In this document: in pieces, positions 45,304-57,100 of the stretch
Numbering within the stretch: the stretch's first letter is position 1
Layout: the number at the start of each line of letters is the position of its first letter
Origin: Chalciporus piperatus
Taxonomy: Eukaryota; Basidiomycota; Agaricomycetes; Boletales; Boletaceae
Length of the DNA stretch: 64,000 bases
NCBI GenBank assembly: GCA_038093975.1
Contig: JBBPTG010000001.1
Location: 1,178,001-1,242,000, forward strand
Direction: 5' to 3'
The notes under the pieces: generated by a model
The model's input: only the letters and a program-made list of their open reading frames with translations
Told to the model about the DNA's origin: nothing
Databases searched by the model: none
Program-made: the position numbers and the translations under genes

Positions 45304-47609
45304 ATGGCCGTACAGTTCAAGCTAACCAAACTCCATGATCTAACTCGCCGTATCACTTTCTCAACGAGGCCAACATGGCCTCTCCTCTCTGCCAGAATCG
45401 CCACTCTCTACCATATCCCTGTCCAGCACGTCGGAGTGTCATACATCGACTCTGACGGGGATGCCGTCATGCTCAGTTCTGACGAGGAACTTCAGGACTT
45501 CTATGCATCAGTCCTACTTGCTGACACGGACGCACACAGGCTCGCTGTGCATGATCTTAGCATCACGCGGGTCCCGAATACGAGGGCCCCTCCTCCCACT
45601 TCTGCACCACCCCCCCACTTCCGGAACACTTTCGGTGGTGACGAACCATTCCACATGTTTGAGGTCGAAGGTGACTGGCAGCGTCTGCCTGGTCTCCATG
45701 AGAGTTTATACCTCTCGAGAGACGCCCCTGAGAGCCCTCACGCCTTTGTCGAGGAGCTGGAGAGTGATACCAGCATTCTCAAGCACCGCGAAGAAGCCGG
45801 GTCTGCAGACACATCACGCTCCGATTTCACCTTTACCCTCCCAACGAATCGCAAGGGAAAAGGTCGTGCTGCCACCGTCGAAGACGATGTTTCGTCTGCC
45901 GGTTCAGTCATCGGTGACGAGATGCCATCCAAGCCCCCCGTTCATGTCTACGATATGAGCGACACCGAGGATGTGTTTGGATGCTCCCCCTTCCCAACTT
46001 CTTCCCCTGAGCTGCCTCAGAATGGGGCCGCTACGCCAGCCCAGGCACAGAGCACCCCTGTCATCACCGAGCAGATGTTCAAGCCCGCTGCACCCGCATC
46101 TACAGAGGAAGGAAATCTGGCGACCAACGCCGATGACCCTCCTCTTCCTAGCCTCGACTTGTCTGATCCAACTCGCCCAGGCTCGTCCCTTACCCATGAC
46201 GTTGCCACATTCTTGACGACAATCTCCACTGTTATATCTTCCCACCCCGAGTTATCCGAAGGCATTCGTAACATTGTCGTCAATGCCAAGAATGGCACAT
46301 ATTGGGCTACTCATCGTGACGCCATTTCGCGCGCCGCAGAGAACATCCAAAGAACAGCCGTCAACGAAACGAGCAGGACTCTGGAAGAACTTCGTCGTAC
46401 AGCTGAGGAAGATGCAGGCGCCAGAGTCGCTGAGGCGCTTGGCAGGATTTTCGGCGCAATCGGTGAATTCGTCCCAGATCGCCAGGGGGATGCTCCGCCA
46501 CCAACTGCTGGCGGCACTCCTCCGGTCCCGCCGAAAGAGGCAGCATCTGAATCTCCAAGATCGTCACCCAATGACCTGGCACCTCCGAGATTTTATCCCC
46601 TCCCTCCTCACCCACGCCGCCACCACCACTCGTGGTTTGGCCAACCGCCTTTTACCCGTCCTGGAGGTTCTTTCTGGAGTGGGTTCCCTCACCCACCCCC
46701 TCCGCCGCCGCCGCCCCCACCTCCACGGGCTTTTAGTGGAAGCTGGCCCCGTCCTCCACCACCTCCTTTCTGGGGTCTCGAGCCGGAGTCGATTGTTAAT
46801 GACCGTCGGGGAAGGGCGGCCCCTGTATCCCAGGCTCGCAACGACATCAATGTTCATTCACCGCCCACCGCTCCTGAAGCGACCCCGGAACACCTTCGCA
46901 CCGAAGTTGAGGAGGCTAAGGCCGAATACAAAACACGTAAAGAGAGATACCGTCAAGCGAAGGCCGCTAGGAAGGTGTTTGGGTACAAAGGCCGAGAACA
47001 AGAGTCTTCTTCTGAAAGGTTGGCTTAGCTCCCCACCCAGTTCAAGTTTGCTGATCGACCTTTAGTCCTGATGTTTCTAGGCAGCCCTCTGACAATCCCA
47101 CTCAACCCGCAGCAGATAACATCTCTGGTGCTTCTAACAATGCGACCCCTATCCCTGTTCCAGAGCCCAAGGCCGCAGAGCCAACCTCCGCGGCTACTCC
47201 CGTGGTTACCCCCGAGTTTCACATAGTCAGCAACGCTCGTGGTCCCTACCCAAGACTCGAAATGTTTAGTGTTCCGAAGCGCAATCACACCACAGGTCAT
47301 ATGCATCATTCCCACCGCAGACACGGCCATGAGACCCAAGAAAACCGACCATTCACCAGGATTATGAAGAAGTTGGCCGATGTGCGTATTTTTGACTCTC
47401 ACGTAAACCAGACATTGACGATCAACGCATAGATGGGCTTTACTGAGAGTGCTTACCCTAGCTTGGCTGGCAAGGTGATGAACCAACTGCTGTCTCACCC
47501 AACGGTCACCAAAGATGGCGAAGATGACATCGTCACAAACATGATTGAGGAACTCGTTTCGGCCGCCCCACACGCCAGTGGCTCTGGTATCCCAGGCGCC
47601 TGGCACTAA
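45304..47609 (+). CDS. PB1-UBA protein with LIR-like motif (p62/NBR1-like architecture)
   Basis: Residues 1-90 form a PB1 domain with both faces: the basic part VQFKLTKLHDLTRRITF and the acidic OPCA motif IDSDGDAVMLSSDEEL. Residues 121-130 read VEGDWQRLPG, an acidic-WxxL sequence of the Atg8-binding (LIR) type. A helical region at about 300-380 (TFLTTISTVISSHPELSEG, then RTLEELRRTAEEDAGAR) precedes a Pro-rich stretch with a run of 11 or more prolines. A charged coil follows (EEAKAEYKTRKERYRQAK). Two short introns then lead to a C-terminal UBA-like domain: RIMKKLADMGFTESAYPSL, VMNQLLSHPTVTKDG and IVTNMIEELVSAAP. A second candidate LIR is EFHIV. No ZZ zinc finger or FW domain is present, unlike NBR1. 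Function by inference: selective autophagy or ubiquitin scaffold. Confidence 0.82.
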
Positions 47610-49511
47610 GGTGTTATCGAAGATTTGGTTGGAATTGGGGCTAATTTGATCGAAGTTTGTTTTTTTGCACTTGTAATTTTTTCGGTATAGTGTATGTACG
47701 ATGAAGTGTATCGTAGGTTATGGTAGTGCTACAGTAAATGGATCCAGACAGTTCCGAGGTTTTCCTTTGCCCTACGCCGGTCCGGCTCCTCCACTCGCTA
47801 TACTTGACGGTGAACATTGGACCGGCAATAGCCTGCTTTGTTCAGAGAGATAAAGCAGTCTTAGACATCGGGGATTTAATATTTAGATTTCACCATTAGC
47901 AAATTAGCCTTCAGATCAGCCACCGAGCACAAAGGAACGATGTACAGATTCTGTATTGTGGCATGCTCCTTGATAAATCTTGACAAAGCAGAAGAAGCCG
48001 TCTCTTACTCTGACTTCAGGCACTGTGTGCTCAGTGTACTTCGAGCTTATCTCTGTACTTAGCTTGCAGATGACCTTGATTTTCTGAACCCCTGACTCAA
48101 CCGATGACAAAAATATTGTTATGATCCCGACGTTTTCAAGTATTGCAGTCTTTGCCCGCCCTTACCAAACGGCGAAAAGCACTTTGGAATGGAATATTGA
48201 AGTCGTTAGGCGACAGTATTGCTGACGCTGGCGTTCCATCAAAGTTGCAATATAGTTCCATCGTGAGATTTCCAATTGCGTGTCCTTGGTCGACGCGACC
48301 AGTGTCGAACCTCGGACAGGACTTTTTTTTTCATTTCATCCTTCCGCTTGGATTCGAAGTAGCTTGTTCGTGGTCCTCCCCCGCATCCTCGGTCAACGCT
48401 TTTGGGTTTGACGTCGCTTAGCATTTGGCAAAGAAGTTATGAATTCCTTGGTACTGGGAACAAAGGGTCAAACCATCGTCGTACATCTAGCCCCACCGTT
48501 CCGAGGGCCTGCAACGGCGTTGCCCGAGCCGCTATCTTTCTAGGGTGCGTCAGCCCGTTTGATCATATATTCATGCGCTTTCATACGTACGCTCTATGGG
48601 TAAAACTAGCGTGACGCATCCTCCCGAATGTCCTCGCAGCTTGCCGGACTTGGTTCCTCTTCCCCTAGGTTTTCTTGCGGGCCGAACACTGGCCTCTCTG
48701 TCTTGGCCCGTTTTCGACCCTTGCCTTTCGCAGCGGCGGCACCGTCGTCGAACCAGGGTCCTGGATGCAGTTGTGTTCCTCGTCCACCGGATCTGTCCGC
48801 TGTGCGTTTTTCCGATTGCAAACGGCTTTATCCGCATTCATGGCTGCAGTTTTATCCTCGCATGCATCCGCCCGACTAAATTCGCGAATTCGGGATCCCG
48901 CGAGTCGGGTGTGGATGTCTGCAAGTCGTCTAACGTTCCTTGATTCAGATCCAAAGGCGCGCCGTGGTAGCGGTCCATGTGATGCACGTTACATTGAAAG
49001 AGACAACCTCTTCGACGTGCCTCGAGGACAGCCCTGACGCAGTCTCAAGGTATGTCTGGGTGTAGATCGGTGGTGTTGACAGTGTGGACCGGCAAGGCTG
49101 GTTCGGGTGTTCGCATGGGTCGGAGGAGAGGACCGGCCATTTCAAGGCCATTGTGTTTGGTCTGGGTGGAACATTGCGAGGCGGTGGTTGTCTTTTCCCA
49201 GCGTGGCGACTGAAAGGGCGTTATGTGCGTTTCTCAGCAACAAATAAAGGAGATTTTATGGCGCCCACAAGGACAAACAACCACGCTTTGCCGTCGATTA
49301 GCCGTGGCACATATCGATTGCCAATGATCTCAGAAATACAAGGCCACTGTGGACTCGAGCTATAAATCTCCCCATCTTCTATCTCTCTCTCCGCTATCTT
49401 TCTTCTGACCGACACCCATCCCTTCGTTCCCTCTCCATCGTCAAAAAGGTGTGTTATGACGCGCTCTACCACTCGAGTTCCGACTGATCTGATCACCCCG
49501 CTAGCACCACC
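47610..49511. other. 1.9 kb gene-poor stretch
   Basis: Downstream of the PB1-UBA gene and upstream of the F-box gene. 47640-47760 looks like 3' UTR. No tRNA or complete gene was found. On the minus strand around 48600-48980 there are three successive broken frames (one reads MDRYHGAPLDLNQGTLDDL, one FDDGAAAAKGKGRKRAK) with coding-like composition. These frames cannot be joined by good splice sites. A possible TATA box for the F-box gene is at 49361. Confidence 0.4.
49361..49367 (+). promoter_or_regulatory. TATA-like box of the F-box/LRR gene
   Basis: CTATAAATCTC followed within 10-40 bp by pyrimidine-rich TCTATCTCTCTCTCCGC, about 150 bp before the ATG at 49512. The position and the following CT-rich block fit a fungal core promoter. 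Confidence 0.4.
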
Positions 49512-51251
49512 ATGTCTGCGCCAGAACAGCCCTCTCCCCAATCCACCACTCCTCTACCTCCGCGTAATACCTTTTCCCCCTCCCCGATCCCAGGTACCCC
49601 TGGATACACCAAGCTTCAGCTCCACATCATGCAGAGAACCCTGGCAGGCATGCCCGAACCACGACCCGGAATGCCTGCTGGTTTCCCGGGGGTGCGCGAG
49701 GCCATCGAGCAATGGTCGCGGATGATAGCGGAAGGAGAAGCGCAAATACAGAAATTCGGTGTCAGAGTGACCTTGGAATCTCTCAAAAGCACCGTCCAGC
49801 TCCAGTTCCAACGAACGCTCATCTACTGGCGCATGTTCCGTCTCATGGACCTCCCCCCAGAAATCATCTCCAATATCTTCCATCTCGTCGTATGGTCCAC
49901 GAGTCATCCATCAGAAAGCATCAAGCAGCGCCTACGTCTCACGTGGGTTTGCAGCGCTTGGCGCCGGTTGATGATCGACGATCCCATGCTCTGGAATGCC
50001 ATCTGGTTTCATGATGCTCCCCCCTACGAGAGATCCTGGGAATGGTTCAGACGCGCAGGTTCTGCTCGCTTGGATATCCGCCTTAACGAAGTCGATGCCA
50101 AGTGGGCCAAAGTAAAGAACTCTCCGAAGTTCACCGCGGAGCGGATGTCAGTCGTCCTCGACAGACTCTTCACCAAGCTCTCTCAAATTCGTATGCTCGT
50201 CGTCATCGTCGAGGACTGGCTTCCTGCGGTTACCGTGCTCCAGAAGTTGCAATCCGCTGGAAACGCCAACATTCCCATCAACATTGAGCGTCTCGAGATT
50301 CACCGTTCGGGTACCCCATACGTCTGGATCGGTCCTGGCTTCGATACCCCAGGCCATCGCTTCCCTGCTGTTCTCTTCGGCGGCCATACGCATCGCTTGA
50401 AATACCTTTGCTTGTCTGGAGTCCACATTGACTTCAAAGACTCACCACTTTCCAACCTCACGACCCTTGACCTTCGCCATATTGCAATGGATTCCTCTCC
50501 CACTCTATCACGCTTCAGGGAAATTCTTAGCAGTTGTCCTAGGTTAGACAAACTCTCGCTGGATGGCTGTGGTCCTATACCAGAAGAAAAGCACGTGGAA
50601 CGGCCTCCTGTCGAGCTTCCCTTACTACGGACACTCGCCCTCGGTTCTTTCAACGTTGGCTACGTTTGCTTTATCCTCGCACAGATCCGCGCCCCTCGTG
50701 TTCGCGACTTGACCTTGATGAGTTTGAACGGTGCCGACTACACGCCGATGTTCGCAATGCTGACGCGAAAATTCGAGGAGACACGGATATTGACGCTATA
50801 TAATGTTCAGGTGGATACGGGGATGCAGGGGAAGCGAGTCTTTATCCGATTCCTAGACACGATTCCCAAGATTGGGTACGCCCGTATAGCGCGGATGAAC
50901 CCTGAAGTCCTTTGCTGGTTTTCGGAGAACCCCCAGAAGTATCGGACCGTGTCAGAATGCGACGCGCAATCTTCGGACGCAGTGGCCACTGCTCGCCATG
51001 TCCTATGTCCCAAGTTCCAATGTATGGAGATCCAGGCGCAGTCATCTGAGGCGATCGTAGAGTTTTGTCGTCTGCGGAAGGCTGTTGGTGTACCGATGAA
51101 GAAGCTGTACCTGAACACCCCATGGGCGGAATCGCTCACCCAGGACGCTCTTGACTCGTTGCGGAAGGAGACTGCACTATTCATTGCCCCTGTGGGCACA
51201 AACACGCATGAGGAGAACCTACTATTATCGGGAGGGTGGGGGCGGGAGTAA
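49512..51251 (+). CDS. F-box/leucine-rich protein, intronless
   Basis: Probable SCF substrate adaptor of the large basidiomycete F-box family. The N-terminal Pro/Ser-rich region is followed by a helix near residue 65-105 (EQWSRMIAEGEAQIQKFG), then the F-box LMDLPPEIISNIFHLVVW with LTWVCSAWRRLMIDDPMLW. The C-terminal two thirds contain irregular leucine-rich strands (LKYLCLSGVHIDFKDSPL, LTTLDLRHIAMDSSP, LDKLSLDGCGPIPEE). All 579 codons lie in one exon, unlike most genes here. It stands next to the 1.9 kb gene-poor stretch, as is common for fast-evolving members. The substrate is unknown. Confidence 0.88.
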   Translation: MSAPEQPSPQSTTPLPPRNTFSPSPIPGTPGYTKLQLHIMQRTLAGMPEPRPGMPAGFPGVREAIEQWSRMIAEGEAQIQKFGVRVTLESLKSTVQLQFQRTLIYWRMFRLMDLPPEIISNIFHLVVWSTSHPSESIKQRLRLTWVCSAWRRLMIDDPMLWNAIWFHDAPPYERSWEWFRRAGSARLDIRLNEVDAKWAKVKNSPKFTAERMSVVLDRLFTKLSQIRMLVVIVEDWLPAVTVLQKLQSAGNANIPINIERLEIHRSGTPYVWIGPGFDTPGHRFPAVLFGGHTHRLKYLCLSGVHIDFKDSPLSNLTTLDLRHIAMDSSPTLSRFREILSSCPRLDKLSLDGCGPIPEEKHVERPPVELPLLRTLALGSFNVGYVCFILAQIRAPRVRDLTLMSLNGADYTPMFAMLTRKFEETRILTLYNVQVDTGMQGKRVFIRFLDTIPKIGYARIARMNPEVLCWFSENPQKYRTVSECDAQSSDAVATARHVLCPKFQCMEIQAQSSEAIVEFCRLRKAVGVPMKKLYLNTPWAESLTQDALDSLRKETALFIAPVGTNTHEENLLLSGGWGRE

Positions 51252-51521
51252 TGGAGACGTATTGAATTATATTCAGAGGGACGGTATAATCTAGGGATAT
51301 CTACTGTAAGCACCTACTTTTGATATTTGATGCTCATATGCTAGCAGTTTTCACGTGCCTAATATTTGAGAGTCACATGACCGCGACGTGATTGTTTGGT
51401 GGGTGTTTGTTATTGATCGGTAACGGGTATGGGTCCAAGTTCAATCTCAAACATATGTCCTTTCTCCCTCCCGCACATTGCAAACGCCTGTATATTCTTC
51501 CCCTTGTCCAAATTGTACATC

Positions 51522-52454
51522 ATGACTACTGCCCACCCCACTCCTTCCCCCTCATACCCAACCCCCCTAGAGCAGGCGGAGGGCTCATATGTGCCCTACG
51601 TCAGGCGACGCAACACCCCAGCGCAGCTTGATGCCCTCCATCGGCTGTTTGAGTTAACTCCCCACCCCACCCAAGCCCAACGGCAAGCGCTTGCAAACAA
51701 ATACCGAATGTATGTCATCTCACCTGTTCTGCCAACTGCCATCTAATCATCAAGCAGGGAGCTCAAGTCCGTCACCAATTGGTTTCAAAACAGACGTCAG
51801 ACAGCTAGGAAGAAATCTTTCTCGTGGAATGAGAACAAACTTCCCAAGACACGCTCGCCGCACGGTCCTCGACGACCTCGACGTAAACGCGCCTCGAAAT
51901 CCCCGCTCGATCGTTCCGCGATATCTCTTGATCATATCGCTGCGCTCGCTGAGCGTCCCAGCCCAACCTCGCAGTCAATATCACTCCCCTTACCTCTTAC
52001 CCCACGGAAAAGTAACGCTAGGCAGTGTATTTCATCCAGCCCTTCGGAACTCTGGACGTACATGCTGTCATCCCCAACTATTCCCCCATCTTCTCCTGGC
52101 CTCGAAGAGGCCCGTCTGGCGGTTCTTCCTTCGCGAGCAAAAACATTCCGTTCTTTGGAGTGGGCCTGCCTGAAAGCGAGGCAAAAAAAGTGGGTAGACG
52201 AGGATGCAGACCAACTACCCACGCTTCCCGCCTTGGAAATATATGAAGACAAGGACGGAGGGGGAACAGAGTCAGAGACTGAACCGGACGAAGCAATCAC
52301 TCCCGAGTCGAGTGTCAACCTTTCCCCTCACAGTGACGCCTCAACTTCTTCCTTCAACGTCAAAAGCGACCCCTTCTCTCTCCCCAAAACGACGCCGCAA
52401 TTTGAGGATATGGACGCGGCCATTACGCTGCTCGGCTTCAAGACACGCTCGTAA
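51522..52454 (+). CDS. homeodomain transcription factor (first of a tandem pair)
   Basis: The homeodomain spans about residues 27-82: RRRNTPAQLDALHRLFEL, QAQRQALANKYRM and ELKSVTNWFQNRRQTARKK. It is a normal 60-residue type, not TALE, with the recognition helix WFQNRR at 71-76. One intron (phase 2, splitting Met63 as AT|G) interrupts the region before the recognition helix. The C-terminal part is Ser/Pro-rich with a basic block (GPRRPRRKRASKS). It then has a short conserved-looking motif FRSLEWACLKARQKKW (motif core 52149-52169) and an acidic stretch, and ends MDAAITLLGFKTRS. I chose the ATG at 51522; an upstream in-frame ATG at 51429 exists. The next gene, on the same strand, is a paralogue. 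The target genes are unknown. Confidence 0.85.
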
Positions 52455-52819
52455 TCATGACTAGTTTTATCTCTCGCACGGACGGTGACTGTTGTTGTAT
52501 TATTCATTATTCTTCTTTATTCCAGTTGCTTGTTGTTCCAACAATCTCGCATACCCCTCGTAGTCAGATCCATTACGACCGTTTCAGTTGCATGTAGACT
52601 TGTGTTCGTGAATCCTATCTCGTCGGAAGCTTCGTGATTCTGTTCTGAGTTGTATTCGCTCCAAGTGATTGATTTCGCTCACGTGAGCCTAGTCGAGGAC
52701 GCGTCGCTGCAGTCAGCCACGCGTCAAAGGTTTCGTTATTTCTTCGTTCACTCACTCTTGTACTGCCAAAGTCATCGCACAAACTATCCTACGCTCCTTC
52801 ACATATTCCACACAATCCA
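52455..52819. promoter_or_regulatory. 365 bp between the tandem homeobox genes
   Basis: Holds the 3' UTR of the first and presumably the promoter of the second homeobox gene. It contains ACTCGTGG-poor, T-rich sequence and no clear TATA box. No gene is supported. Confidence 0.3.
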
Positions 52820-53924
52820 ATGACTCCCTCTCTCCGAAGCACCCGCCGCACCGCTTCTTCCCAGCCCACGATCAGCACTCAAGCTGGCAAGGAGAACCTC
52901 GACATCCAAGCAGAGAACATCAGCCCACCGCGAGGCGACACTCAAGGATCCCCATCAAACAAGAGAGCTCGACACCGTCTGTCAACTCTCCAACTCCACC
53001 GACTCGAGGACATGTTCAAAGAGGAGACACATCCAAATCGTCAGCAGAAGAAAGATCTCGCGGTCGAGTTGGGGATGTGAGTCGTTCCCCAACGGCGTTC
53101 GTTCATACTCGTTTCTCATCTTGGAACATGTGCGCCCCACAAACGGGCCTTTGTGGTAAACGGCTGATAGGGACTACAAGACGATCACGATCTGGTTCCA
53201 GAATAAACGACAGACGTCCAAACGAAGTCAGCCGCCGCCGACGCCAGACGGACAAGGCTTTGGCACACTCTCGGATCGAACCAAGACGGACTCTCGTTTG
53301 CGCGCTGTCTCCTCCCCATCGCATAATGCCACTCTCGAAACCCTGTCCTCCTTGTCCGACATCGATTCGCCGGTAAAGCGGTCGCAAAGCAAGAACCCCG
53401 TGGATGGACTGAGCGTTGTTGCGTCCAAGGCGATGAGGATCGTCAAGATGAGGCCGCTGCTCGACTCGTTGAACATCTTGACGTCAAAGACGAGAGAACA
53501 GGTGGAGTCGAAGAACGGGAATGGCAAGGACGAAGCAGCAAATCACAAGGATGCTGGCGATACCGAACCCCTGATGACATCCGAAGACGCATCACCTCCA
53601 CCCGAGATATCAGAAGAAGAAGATAACGACAAGACGGTTGTGCAAGAACCTACCAAGGATAAGGTCGGCAAATGGAAGAGGTTGCGAACGCTGGAATGGG
53701 CATGCGAACGTCAGACGAAACGCCGGAAGTTGAGCAAGGATGGGTACGCAAGGCTCGGGTCCGATGAGATTCAAGACAGCGATCAGCATCACAGCGACTT
53801 ACGCATGGAGTCGGCGTTATCATTGCTCTCCCTCGCATCTCCAACACATGCACGACCTCCGAAAGACGTGGTCATGGGTGCGGCGTTGCTCATCAGCCTG
53901 AGGAACTCCTGGAGCAGAAAGTAG
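52820..53924 (+). CDS. homeodomain transcription factor (second of a tandem pair)
   Basis: The homeodomain spans about residues 48-105: KRARHRLSTLQLHRLEDMF, NRQQKKDLAVELGM, then DYKTITIWFQNKRQTSKR. The recognition helix is WFQNKR (94-99). The only intron splits Met86 as AT|G, the same position and phase as in the preceding gene; the spacing Phe to Met (20) and Met to Trp (8) is identical. The C-terminal part is acidic and Ser-rich (DASPPPEISEEEDNDK). It then has KRLRTLEWACERQTKRRK (motif core 53685-53705) and ends with MESALSLLSLASP and GAALLISLRNSW. It is a non-TALE homeobox protein and a paralogue of its upstream neighbour. No mating-type features (pheromone or receptor genes, MIP1) lie nearby. 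Confidence 0.87.
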
Positions 53925-54147
53925 TAACTTGGTTACATCCAATCGACGAATCATTTCCTACATACCATCTTCATTTGGGCGACGAACGGAAACAAACAAA
54001 CACGATTAGGTTACATTTGCAGCAAGACATGGGTTGGGGTGTATGTGCTAGCGGAGAATGCAAAAACAGCGTGTAAATGTATCAAAAATGCTCGACAACG
54101 ATATTATCCTCTCAATCCCTACCATGTACCTGATATCGAAAACATGG

Positions 54148-57100
54148 TCAACCGAGGGACGGTCTACTCCGTTTTCTACCGGTTTTTGTGGTCACTGATG
54201 GCGTTGTTTGATTGGGTGGGGGGATATCAGATTGGGAGGGTCTTTTTGAGTTGGGGTTCTGGACCACGGACTTGATGTGCTTTCCAGCTGTCCCGTTGAC
54301 TGCTCTAAGCGGAGGAGCCTTAGCAGAACGGTAAGGGTAGCCTGGCGCATCTGTGAAGAAGATGAGAAAATTTAGCGTTTTGGGTGAAGTGACCGGACGA
54401 ACCTGCAATCTGTTTGAACAGCGGGACGAACTCGTCGAGCACCGCTTCAGTAGAGACGTTAACGAAAGCAGCATCCTCGAAATCATCCACGGGCATGTCG
54501 TCCTCTCCTTCGTCCGCATTGGGCTCCATCTGAGCTGCCCCTGTTGCCTCATCATCGCTCGTTCGTAGTCTCACGAATGAACTGATCAAAGAATCAAAGA
54601 ACGTCTCTACGGGCGGCAAAAGATGCGAAGGTGCATCAAAGAAGCTCGCAGTCTCGCTACTCTGCCAGGGCAACACAGGACCACCATCCACATCCGCCCC
54701 CGAATCTCGCGGGCGTTGATTCGACGTGTCGATGAGTGCGGGAACTCCGAACATCTCTTCGAAGAGAGATCTTTGCGGGGCTGCAGGCCGTTTTTGGAGA
54801 GATTTTGCAGATGCACCCGTGTCTTCTGGCAGGACGATGTTGTCTCCAAATGCAACAACGCTGTATGTGTTGGTGAGGGCTACTAGCGAGAAGTCGCCAG
54901 ACATGGGAACGGGTGGCTTGAAGAACCAGGCAACATTGAGGATATCGAAGGGTAGGTTGTATTCCATTAACGGGGAGGAAGATGAAGCACGGTAGAGAGT
55001 GACTATTGATGGCATCATTTTAGTGCCGGTGGAGTGGATTGCGATGAAGGTATCCTGATGGGGATGCGGGACAAGCCCACTACATCGATGTCGAGTTCTT
55101 AGATGCCAGGCAACTGGCGCGAGTCATCGTCAGCGTCAGCGTCGTGTAGATGAGCCATTAAGCTGGGTATTCACCTGACTGAGTAACAACATCCCACACG
55201 GCCAACCCCAGCGCACCCAAGACGGCTAGATACCGGCCACTGTTTCCGATGAAGTGGACTTGAGAGGGATGACGGCATTCTTGAATGACGAACGACTGCT
55301 GGATAGCATTGGTATGAGGGTCGTAGAGCACTACCGAAGAACCAGTGGAGACAGCCAAGAGAGAACCGTCATGCGACCATGACACATGTCTAGGGATATC
55401 TGACCTAAGACTAAAACTTGATCTTGACGTCCACGAAACTATAATCATGCATACCGGACTCGATATCAGGCGTAGGCGTCTCATGACAGAAACTCACCTT
55501 CCTCGTTTCCCTTCCTATCCTTAATGACTCGTATCCGCCACGCCTTCACGTTCCCGTCCCCCCCAGTCGTCACAAGTTGCATATCCTCCGTTCTATGGCT
55601 AAACGACAACGAAGTCACCTGTGCCAATCCATGCGGTCGATCAATCCTCGTGTTCAATATCCAGAATGCGCTCTTCTTATCCCAGTACCAAAATTTCAGG
55701 TATATTTCGCCACGGAAGGATCCGTCTCCTTCGCGCCGGTCGATCGTAGCCATCCATTCACCGTTCGAGGAGATGTCAATTCGTTCGACACGGGCAGGTT
55801 CGAGGACTTTCTCGTCGCGTCGCGATACGCGATTTGAGGGCGAAACTTCGAGTTCCGCAACTAGGGTAAACGTAGAGGGAGAATAGGTCTGGAGAGATGA
55901 GGGGTGGGAGGATGGGAGGACAAGGGTTTCAGAGGGTTGATGGAAGGCAAGGGGTAGTGAAGACGAAGATGCTCGAGGAACTGTTACAGTGGGATCTGTC
56001 AAGCATTGAGAAGTCGCACGCTGAATGCAGCGACAAAATGCAAACATACCTAATTTTACGCGGGCAAAAACGCGGGACAATCTGAGTGTCGACGAGCTCA
56101 CGAATGCATAACTAGCATCCGCGAGCCCTAAAAGGTACTCTTCCTCCGCCGCTCTGATCGGCGAAATGGCGATATTTTTTATGGGGGAGCCAATTCGAGG
56201 GACGAACTCTCGTTTACCAGAGTGAAGTTGCCACAACACCAAGACGGACTCTTCACCACCGCTCAGCAGGTACGCGCCGTTCGTCGTAAACGCGAGCGAA
56301 GAAACAGCGTGAGCATGCCAATGAAGCGTGGACGTCTGCGATTTCTTCTCCACACCCACCACCTTGACGAGGTTCGGATCCAGACAATACCACAGTCGCA
56401 CGATACCCAACGTATCGCCCGTTGCAAAATAGTCCTCGGATGGATGGACGGCGAGACAGGTGAGAATCTCGGGAGATACGAATTTGGTGAAGCCTGCTTT
56501 GAGGTTCGAGATTGGGGCGACGTAGGCTTTGCGGCCCGCGATGACGATTAGTCGTTCGCCGCTAGCAGAGACTGCAATCCCAGCCGACGCTCTCGTTTTC
56601 CCGATCGGCACCACCTGAGATGGTTTTTGAGGTGTCTCTGGGCTCCCCTGACCATGCGTCTTGAGCGAAACCCGAAGCACAATGCAGCTCTCCTCCAGTC
56701 GATCCGCATTCACCGGCGGTACCTCGTCTTGCGCTAAGAACGATGAATAACGCTCCAAACCGCGACAGCAAAAGAAGGCCCGAGGATACTCACAAGCGCT
56801 TTTACTACTCCTCTTGTTCTTGATCGCAGCCACGAAAAGATGGTCCTTGGTTTTCTCGTGTGTACACACATGATGGATAGGCTGGTCCAGGCCGATAGTT
56901 TTCAAAAGCACACCTTCTAGGAAATCCCAGATTTTGATGGTCCCGTCTAAGGATGCGGTGATGAGCTGAAAGACATTTTGAGGGCTTATGATTGCGGAGG
57001 TGATGGTGTCCGAATGGCCTTCGTCTCGGGATCGTGGTAGGGTGGATATGACCTTTCCGGAGGAGGTGGAATGAATTTTGATAGACGAGCCTACGATAGA

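Noticed and set aside
46700..46735. Proline-codon run as a microsatellite expansion of separate interest
   Set aside because: It is part of a Pro-rich linker in the PB1-UBA protein and of ordinary length for such linkers.
51522..53924. Homeobox pair as the mating-type A (HD1/HD2) locus
   Set aside because: Mating-type HD pairs are divergently transcribed, and one partner has a TALE-like homeodomain. Here both genes are on the same strand, both are the 60-residue non-TALE type, and they share intron and motif, so they are paralogues.
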